NCBI GenBank assembly: GCA_963920525.1
Contig: OY986438.1
Span: 120,960,420 to 121,024,419, forward strand
Reading direction: 5' to 3'
DNA length: 64,000 nt
Origin: Dichetophora obliterata
Lineage: Eukaryota; Arthropoda; Insecta; Diptera; Sciomyzidae
In this document: piece after piece, positions 57,436 through 64,000 of the stretch
Layout: each line of letters starts with the position of its first letter
Numbering within the stretch: the stretch's first letter is position 1
Translations under genes and position numbers: made by a program
The notes under the pieces: generated by a model
The model's input: the letters and a program-made list of their open reading frames with translations, nothing else
Database searches by the model: none
What the model was told of the DNA's origin: nothing

Positions 57436-58089
57436 CACTGAGAGAAATATGTGTTAAAGTTAAATAAAATTGTGTTCATATTAAACGAATTTGTTTTTGA
57501 AATAGACCTTGAAACAATTTCATTTCAGTTAAACACAAATATTTTTAGAGTTTATTTTAAAAAAAGTTTTTTTAACAAATATACTGTTAAATATACTTTC
57601 ATTGTAAAAATATACAATGTTTACTTAAATTTAATTAAATATACTTTCATTAAGTTGAAACATATTTATTTCAACGCAAAATTTAATGCAAAACCTTTAA
57701 TATTTAAAACAAATATTCTAAAACATCATTTAAAAATATTGGGTTTATATTAAAAACAAAAACTTTTTCGAGTTTTCAAAGTCAGATTCGTGATCAGCGG
57801 CCTGGTACCACCGAATAACAAATTGTTTGGCTTCATTTGATGAATTTTGCGTTTTATTGCGGCTTGAAATATTTTAAATATCAAAATAATTAATTAGTTT
57901 TTATTTCATCTTATGTTTAATATTTGTAAGACTAATTCAAAAATATTTTCAAACAATCAAATGTAAAATCGTTATCTCAGTTGTCTGGCAATAATTTTTA
58001 ATGATTCTATTGCACATAACATTGCAAGAGAAAATTATACAAAAAACAGAAATGAGTTTATAGTTGAAAATTAAACACACTTGTTTTTA

Positions 58090-59193
58090 CAGGGTGACAA
58101 AAAATAAGTGTATACAACATTTTTCAATGAAAAATCTTTATTTTTAATAAAAATAGGGAAAGAACATAAAAAACTCAAAATTTAATCCATAAGTAATAAG
58201 ATTCGAAGTGACCTCCTCCAGCGCGAATACATATCTTCAAACGCTTTTCAAAATTTTGGGCTATGGGAAAATTGACTCTACACCACTCTTGTGTAATTCT
58301 TGCTCTGTGGGCTGGCGCTGAGTCTTGCTGGAAAGTCCATCTTTCTTCGCGAAAGTGCAGTCGAGCCCAAGGAAGAACTACGGCTTCCAAAATGTCGCGA
58401 CGGTATACTTCTTGCTTAATTTTTACTCCTTGGTCCACAAAAACCAAGGGTGTCTTGCCGCTGGCACAAATTCCTCCCCAAACCATGACGGATTGCGGAT
58501 TTTGGCGATGTTCGATGATAGAGGATGGCCCAGGAGCTTCTCTTGACCAGATTCGATCGTTTTGCCTATTGTGCTTTTGCTCAACAGTGAATAATTTCTC
58601 ATCTGTGAACACAATTTTTTCCCATCCCATACCTGCGGCCCGACGCAAAAGCAGACGACATCTTTGGAGCCGAACTTTCTTGTTCTTATCCGTTAACAAC
58701 TGTCCTCTTTGGTGTTTGTAGGCTTTAAGTCCAAGATGTTCTTTTGCCATAAGTCGCAATGATTCACGGTTAATACCCACCTCACGAGTCATTTTTCTCA
58801 TTGAAACTCCTGCATTTCGTTCAACCCGTTTTTTGATGATTTTTCGGTTGTTAGAAGTGTTCACGGATCGTTTTCTTCCTCTACCTGGTCTATCACCTTC
58901 ATAGCCAAGCTCCTTAAACCGTTTAATTGCACGAGCAACCAGTGAACGGGCAATTCCAATACTCCGAGCGATTTCGCAATTTCGTTTACCTAACTGGTAC
59001 AACGCTATAATGGTTGCGCGATGAGTAGACATTGTGAAATAAACTATTAAAGTGAAGCTAGAGCGTTGAAAATAAATGTAACGGTTTCCGAAATATGTCG
59101 AATAGCAACAACAACAAATAAACCGTTGTAAATATAATAATGCGTTCTACACAGGGCAAAGAAGTTTGTATACACTTATTTTTTGTCACCCTG
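58090..59193 (-). mobile_element. Tc1/mariner-superfamily transposon with internal deletion
   Basis: CAGGGTGACAAAAAATAAGT at 58090 is repeated inverted as ACTTATTTTTTGTCACCCTG ending 59193, with TA on each side. The TIR extends to GTGTATACAA. It carries a single transposase gene on the minus strand, shortened near its 3' end. Confidence 0.9.
58175..59032 (-). pseudogene. Tc1-type transposase lacking the third catalytic segment (285 aa)
   Basis: Domains: paired-like HTH (MSTHRATIIALYQLGKRNCE, IGIARSLVARAIKRF), a GRGRKRS hook, a second HTH (VSMRKMTREVGINRESLRLM), then catalytic KIVFTDEKLFTVEQ (first Asp), MVWGGICASGKTPLVFVDQG and WTFQQDSAPAHRARITQEWC (second Asp). After CRVNFPIAQ the protein jumps to NFEKRLKICIRAGGGHFE, the usual C-terminus of this group. 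The segment with the third acidic residue (P-Y-S-P-D-L-N-P type) is missing, about 50-60 codons. The reading frame stays open across the deletion. The motifs fit a DD37-type subgroup, but the spacing cannot be measured. It may bind DNA but not transpose. Confidence 0.8.
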
Positions 59194-59282
59194 TAATTTT
59201 GTTTTGTAAGAACGCAAATGAGTTCAATTTCTATTTTAAAATTTTTTGTTTAATTTTAAAGTTTGTTTTTTTTCTCAGTGTA

Positions 59283-59648
59283 GTATTCACAATGATAAAA
59301 TTATTCACTAAAAACTTATAAAACGTTCAATTAGTAAAATGATTAAAATTAATAATCAAAATTAAGAAGAGCGTTCGAAGACAATAGACGATTTTGCTTG
59401 TTTTCGTAAACCACTATAAGCCGTATATTGTAGCGTGTAGAATAAGAAATATATTTAATTTGGTGACAACTAGGCAATGGACCTACCATCCGGCCGGCTG
59501 ATATTCGGCCATTCGTCCTTGCAGCTCGCCGGATATCCGGCGAAATCACTATCCGTTGCATCTCTTAAACTAACCTTATTCGACTTTTTTTAAATAAAAC
59601 TCACAAAAATCAATAAAACAACACACATTTTTTCTTTTTAGCTCTATT
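59283..59648. other. Intergenic DNA 3' of the trypsin gene
   Basis: Nothing recognised. CCATCCGGCCGGCTGATATTCGGCC near 59488-59512 is a short CCGG-rich patch (quoted arms CCGGCCGG, GGATATCCGGCG). Confidence 0.5.
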
Positions 59649-59649
59649 C

Positions 59650-59655
59650 TTTATT
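59650..59655 (-). terminator. Poly(A) signal of the trypsin gene
   Basis: AATAAA on the minus strand (complement of TTTATT), 21-26 nt after the stop codon. Very short 3' UTR, usual for digestive protease genes. Confidence 0.7.
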
Positions 59656-59675
59656 TTTACCACCTTTTTTCCATA

Positions 59676-60425
59676 TTATATTCCATATGACTCCATAATA
59701 TGATGTATGAAAGGTAAAAATTTCTTGACATCGGCATAGAGTCCTGGATACTTGGAACGACCACAGCCATAGCCAGAAGAAACAATACCACAGATTTTAC
59801 CAGAGTATACCATAGCGCCACCGGAATCGCCTGTACATGAATCTTTACCTTTTGCATTGGCACAAATCATATTTTCTGTCACTATGATCTCTGGCGCATA
59901 AGAAGCGGCACAAGTTGCATGGTCTACAGTGTGAACTTTAATAGTTCGTAAGTTAATACTGGGTTCCATCTCTGATTCACTTATTTTGCCCCAGCCAGAA
60001 ACTTGAACCTCAGCGCCTAATGGAACAGTCACATCGCACAGTTCAATGGTTTGAATATCATCGCCCTTCATCTCGGACTCCAATATTAAAAGTGCAACAT
60101 CCCAATCCTTTGTTTCATTATTGTATTGTGGTGCCATAAAAGTCTCGACGACTTCAATCCGCTTGCCAAAAGTCCTAAAAGAACTTCCACCCATAACAGA
60201 AAATTTTCTTTTGTAAATACTATCCACGCAATGGGCAGCAGTCAGAACAACTTTTGGAGCAATCAAAGAACCACCACAATGGAATTTTCCATCGCGAAAG
60301 ACTTGCATCAGATGAGGAACTTTGGATATGGGTATATTGTTGCCACCAACAATTCGACCAACTTTTCCAGCTTGAATAGATTGGATACATCCGAAGACCA
60401 AAAGCAATATATTAAACAGCAACAT
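59676..60425 (-). CDS. Secreted trypsin-like serine protease (S1A), 249 aa, single exon
   Basis: A signal peptide (MLLFNILLLVFGCIQSIQA, residues 1-19) is followed by a five-residue propeptide. Activation cleavage after Arg24 exposes IVGG. The catalytic triad is His65 (LTAAHC), Asp109 (DWDVALL) and Ser201 (GDSGGA). Asp195, six residues before Ser201, sits at the bottom of the S1 pocket and predicts cleavage after Lys/Arg. Gly at the pocket walls is kept (SSGYGCG, YPGLY). Cys pairs 50-66, 172-188 and 197-221 match the three conserved bonds; Cys130 and Cys212 are extra. Oddities: Ala204 where most have Pro, and Ser217 where most have Trp. No intron. Expected to act extracellularly, most likely in digestion. 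The gene looks intact, with a TATA box 75 bp upstream and a poly(A) signal just downstream. Confidence 0.93.
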   Translation of the reverse strand: MLLFNILLLVFGCIQSIQAGKVGRIVGGNNIPISKVPHLMQVFRDGKFHCGGSLIAPKVVLTAAHCVDSIYKRKFSVMGGSSFRTFGKRIEVVETFMAPQYNNETKDWDVALLILESEMKGDDIQTIELCDVTVPLGAEVQVSGWGKISESEMEPSINLRTIKVHTVDHATCAASYAPEIIVTENMICANAKGKDSCTGDSGGAMVYSGKICGIVSSGYGCGRSKYPGLYADVKKFLPFIHHIMESYGI

Positions 60426-60498
60426 GTGGAAATCTCAGATGGGTACTTCTTGACAGTATGAAAAGTAATATATGATGTTTCATGGATTTTCAGCGGTC

Positions 60499-60507
60499 TT
60501 ATATACC
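60499..60507 (-). promoter_or_regulatory. TATA box of the trypsin gene
   Basis: GGTATATAAG on the minus strand, about 75 nt before the ATG. Transcription should start near 60470-60475, giving a 5' leader of about 45-50 nt. Confidence 0.75.
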
Positions 60508-61290
60508 ATCAAAAAAGCGAGCTAACTTAAAAACAAAGATTAGTTAAAACAAGAAATAATAGTTCAACTTCATCAACGTACAATACTTACGAAACACTAC
60601 CAATTTAATCAATATTTCTAAGCAAGAAAGTTTTTGGCTTTTTTTCAAATCAATTTGGAAGATAGTTTTCGTATCTTACCAAAGAGATAAAACTACCACT
60701 TAAGACATATGAAACATTAATTAAAAAGTTATTACAAGAGAATTCATGTACAATGCTTTCCCCCAAGCCAAAAAAAAAGTTTTAGCAAAAAAAAGAAGTT
60801 TAATTGACACGACAATTAAAAGACAAATACTTGGTATCAATTCTATGAATTCGCGTGACCTTGAATATATCATTTTAAGAGATAAAACAAAAAAGAAACA
60901 TAAAAACAGAACTAACATAAAAGCGTAGATTATCATTTTTTAGCTTTAATAATTAAAGAAAGAACATTTCAGAGACAGTTTTTTGTAATATTTTAGACTG
61001 AAATTGTAGGTTGTGCAACATTTTTTAATTTTGGAAAAATTTTATCAGACATTCTATAAATACAAACAACATTCCCATGACTGATAGCGCAAGTCGTGAT
61101 GAACAAACAGGTTGAGAAGAAACTGTCAAATTAAAACACAACTCTACAAACATAACACTTAAAACTTAAATCTCAAAACATAAAACTCAAAACTTTAAAT
61201 TTTATTAAAAATAATTATATAGCGGCTACTGCTAAATATCGAAAGAATTCATTGAAACCGCAAATGAAATGAACAATTTTTCCTCAACTC
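60508..61290. other. AT-rich intergenic DNA upstream of the trypsin gene
   Basis: Short lysine-rich or hydrophobic frames only. A series AACACTTAAAACTTAAATC, CAAAACATAAAACTCAAAAC at about 61155-61195 is a short degenerate repeat of AAAACT. Confidence 0.5.
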
Positions 61291-61305
61291 AACTTTATTG
61301 CTACT

Positions 61306-61620
61306 TCAACGCAAATGCTGCCCACTCTGGCTCGACGATTCTTGGTCGAACAACTGCATTTCCCGCATATTTTCGCCATTAACAAAGGAAAATGAGTTTT
61401 CCGTAAATACAATATGGCCGAAAGGTATGTTGGCTGTGATAAGCTTTGTGCGTTTTATTTGCCAACCAAAGCTCAGCTCCGGATAGTGCGCCAAATAGGT
61501 TGGCACAACACGCAACACTCACCCTGGCTGCCCGGCATGTCCCGGCAGTTTTCCGCTTTTTATAATTTCTACTGCAGAACACATTCGCTTTTTTCTCCGC
61601 ATTTTTTTTTATTCGTGTAG
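61306..61620 (-). other. Possible host exon, unrecognised
   Basis: The minus-strand frame at 61518-61306 (PTYLAHYPELSFGWQIKRTK, then LITANIPFGHIVFTENSFSF) has balanced composition unlike the surrounding AT DNA. GGGTGAGTGTTGCG at about 61528 resembles a splice donor, and TTATAAAAAG lies near 61560. No family recognised. It may equally be non-coding. Confidence 0.25.
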
Positions 61621-62338
61621 CTTGTCAGTGTAAAAAATTGAAATGGAAAAATTGGATAACTTCTCATGCTATGAGTTGAAAGTTGAAAATACCAAAGTTT
61701 CGGTTAAACAATAAGAGACACGAATCTGATAGCACCCCGGGGATGCAGGCTCCTCGATCCCAAGCCAAGTCCAAGCTACAGTTACGGCTATATTAACGTC
61801 AGAATTTGCTCAAGTACCAAACCAAAAAATTTTTTTTTTTTTGCTTTATATTATTTTTAAATTTTTATTTTTCCAAGGCAAGCAGGCTTTGCCTGTTGAA
61901 GCCTCATTAACAAAAGTCTTCGCCATTCATTCAACCATGTCTCGCCTTTGAATGGCACAAAAACAAAAGCAGCATTCTTTCAGGCCAAAAAATAGAGGAC
62001 TTAAAAAAAAGAAAGAAAATAAAAGGACATTCATGAAACGAAATCCTGAAATTTCACTTAATACAGTACCTAGCAAATTCATGGCTCCTTGGGCTCTATT
62101 CCTAGCCGGTTTCTCAAGCTGCTTTTGAATTTTTATATTTTTTTTTTTCAATTTTGCGAATTTGTTTTCTTTATTAACATTTTCAATTTTCCATTGCTGC
62201 ATCGGCCTTGCCGCAACCAACTGCAAATAATGACTATTATTTCGTAATTCGCCTCCTAAGCCAGCCGTAAGCCACAAGGCCACATCCATCTCAATGAGCG
62301 CCCCTGCCAACATCGCGCCCTCCTAATTACCCACTCAC

Positions 62339-62471
62339 CAGCCACTCGAACACCACCTGCAACGGTACTGAGCTGCACCGAGCTTTCATGTGCCACGCCA
62401 CTGCGTTTTACTAAACGAACCGGAAGTTCGAAATGCCGCCACCGTCCGCCATTGCTGCGGCTGTCAGCCAT
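62339..62471 (-). other. Possible 5' exon of a host gene
   Basis: CAACATGGCTGACAGC gives a good fly start context at 62471. The frame reads MADSRSNGGRWRHFELPVRL, then VKRSGVAHESSVQLSTVAGG, up to a consensus donor GTGAGTGGG (62338-62330). Composition is GC-richer than anything nearby. No domain is recognised and no second exon could be assigned. Confidence 0.3.
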
Positions 62472-62479
62472 GTTGCTTT

Positions 62480-62944
62480 AGTTGGCATGCTTGCGGCCGA
62501 AGCAGGGCAAAAGCCAAATAAATGCAAAAAAATTTACCCTACGTTGCAAAACTGAAAGTAAAAATAAGTTAAAAAAACTTATGAGCACAAAATAAAATCA
62601 CTAAAAAAACATTGGGAAAAAACGCATTCTACAGTAAAATCTCATTTCCTCAATTTGTGCGCATTTTCCATAATATTTCTTAATTATTGCGATTATTCAT
62701 TCGCGCGCTTTTTATTTTCACACAAACCATCAGGAAGTAAGACCATAGAAAAAAAAAACAAAATAAAAATTAAAAAGGTGAATATTAAAAAACCTTTCGC
62801 CGGCAACGAAAAACTTATGAGTGGGAAAATATTCTGCCATTTGTTGGCATGTTCAGGGCGATATTCTATGAATACTTAAACAAAAACAACAAAAATAACT
62901 ACAATAACGAGAACTTTGAGTGAAAATAGAAGCTACACCGAAGA
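62480..62944. other. AT-rich intergenic DNA
   Basis: No supported feature. Confidence 0.5.
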
Positions 62945-64000
62945 AAAGTCTAAATAACTTACTAATACTTATACTAATACTAATCCTAATACTAATACTA
63001 ATAGCAATGCTTATACTAGTACTACTCCCAATACTAATGCTTATACTAATAATAATTATAATACTAATACCAGCACTAATACAAATACTAAAACTGATAC
63101 TTATACTTATACTAATACTAATACTAATACTAATACTAATACTAATACTAATACTAATACTAATACTAATACTAATACTAATACTAATACTAATACTAAT
63201 ACTAATACTAATACTAATACTAATACTAATACTAATACTAATACTAATACTAATACTAATACTAATACTAATACTAATACTAATACTAATACTAATACTA
63301 ATACTAATACTAATACTAATACTAATACTAATACTAATACTAATACTAATACTAATACTAATACTAATACTAATACTAATACTAATACTAATACTAATAC
63401 TAATACTAATACTAATACTAATACTAATACTAATACTAATACTAATACTAATACTAATACTAATACTAATACTAATACTAATACTAATACTAATACTAAT
63501 ACTAATACTAATACTAATACTAATACTAATACTAATACTAATACTAATACTAATACTAATACTAATACTAATACTAATACTAATACTAATACTAATACTA
63601 ATACTAATACTAATACTAATACTAATACTAATACTAATACTAATACTAATACTAATACTAATACTAATATTAATACTAATACTAATACCAATACTAACAC
63701 CAATACTAATACTAATACTAATACTAATACTAATACTAATACTAATACTAATACTAATACTAATACTAATACTAATACTAATACTAATACTAATACTAAT
63801 ACTAATACTAATACTAATACTAATACTAATACTAATACTAATACTAATACTAATACTAATACTAATACTAATACTAATACTAATACTAATACTAATACTA
63901 ATACTAATACTAATACTAATACTAATACTAATACTAATACTAATACTAATACTAATACTAATACTAATACTAATACTAATACTAATACTAATACTAATAC
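62945..64000. repeat. (TACTAA)n hexanucleotide microsatellite, continues beyond the window
   Basis: A degenerate entry zone (62955-63105: TACTAATCCTAATACTAA, TACTAGTACTACTCCC) leads into near-perfect TACTAA repeats from about 63106 to the end. A variant patch lies at 63669-63705 (ATTAATACT, ACCAATACTAACACCAAT). More than 145 units. The Val-Leu repeat frame on the minus strand is a reading of the array. Confidence 0.97.

Larger units (their letters stand above)
57436..59280. mobile_element. TA-flanked element with CACTGAGA ends, hosting a Tc1-type transposon
   Basis: CACTGAGAGAAATATG at 57436 and TTTTTTCTCAGTG ending 59280 are inverted and flanked by TA on both sides. Removing the inner transposon (58090-59193) leaves about 740 bp of very AT-rich DNA. 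The 100-codon frame at 57451-57753 is compositionally biased (Lys, Asn, Ile, Phe) and probably not coding. Confidence 0.55.

Noticed and set aside
57451..57753. 100-codon frame rich in Lys, Asn, Ile and Phe
   Set aside because: Low complexity in a very AT-rich element, with no domain and no regulatory context.
60126..60461. 111-codon plus-strand frame over the trypsin gene
   Set aside because: Antisense shadow of a well-supported protease gene.
63107..63703. 198-codon Val-Leu repeat frame
   Set aside because: Antisense reading of the (TACTAA)n array, not a protein.

Overview
The window is eukaryotic and strongly AT-rich. It has short fly-type introns, TATA-containing promoters, poly(A) signals, long microsatellites and almost no host coding sequence. 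The transposon set (DD41D rosa-type, Tc1, mariner relic, P-like, hAT, R1-clade and CR1-like LINEs, LTR relics) together with an intronless secreted trypsin points to an insect, most probably a higher dipteran such as a tephritid fruit fly. The species is inference. Nearly everything readable is mobile DNA in various states of decay.

Layout. 0-7 kb: an LTR relic, then a degenerate R1-clade LINE (LINE-A, minus strand) bounded by a 12-bp target-site duplication. 7-12.4 kb: a foldback element, a scrambled Tc1 element with long inverted repeats, and a DD41D transposon with an intact 361-codon transposase. 12.8-19.4 kb: a small MITE, a LINE fragment (LINE-B), an LTR carrying a CCGATTACC minisatellite, and nested foldbacks. 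22-26.2 kb: a CR1-like LINE (LINE-C, minus) broken by a fully palindromic MITE and by a short 5'-truncated LINE with a 13-bp TSD. 26.6-34.9 kb: a mariner relic, a diverged DD41D copy, a LINE scrap (LINE-D), a third LTR relic, and Harbinger-like MITEs including a head-to-tail pair sharing one TAA.

38-43.3 kb: a foldback and a second CR1-like LINE (LINE-E, plus). LINE-E holds a three-deep nest: an hAT-type MITE (8-bp TSD) contains an internally shortened P-like element (9-bp flanking repeat, 30-bp TIRs, spliced THAP domain), which itself contains a 116-bp hairpin. 45.3-52.3 kb: a nearly intact R1-clade LINE (LINE-F) sits inside a (TATAC)n microsatellite, with about 830 bp of array on one side and 1,017 bp on the other. 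55-59.3 kb: a second rosa-type copy abuts a Helitron-like element, and a Tc1-type transposon is nested in a CACTGAGA-ended element. 59.7-60.5 kb: the only confident host gene, a secreted trypsin. 61.3-62.5 kb: low-confidence host exons. 62.9-64 kb: a (TACTAA)n array running off the end.

The genes do not form a pathway. The interest lies in insertion order, target choice and the state of each element. The best leads are the P-like element with its spliced THAP exon and the R1-clade LINE with apparent microsatellite targeting.
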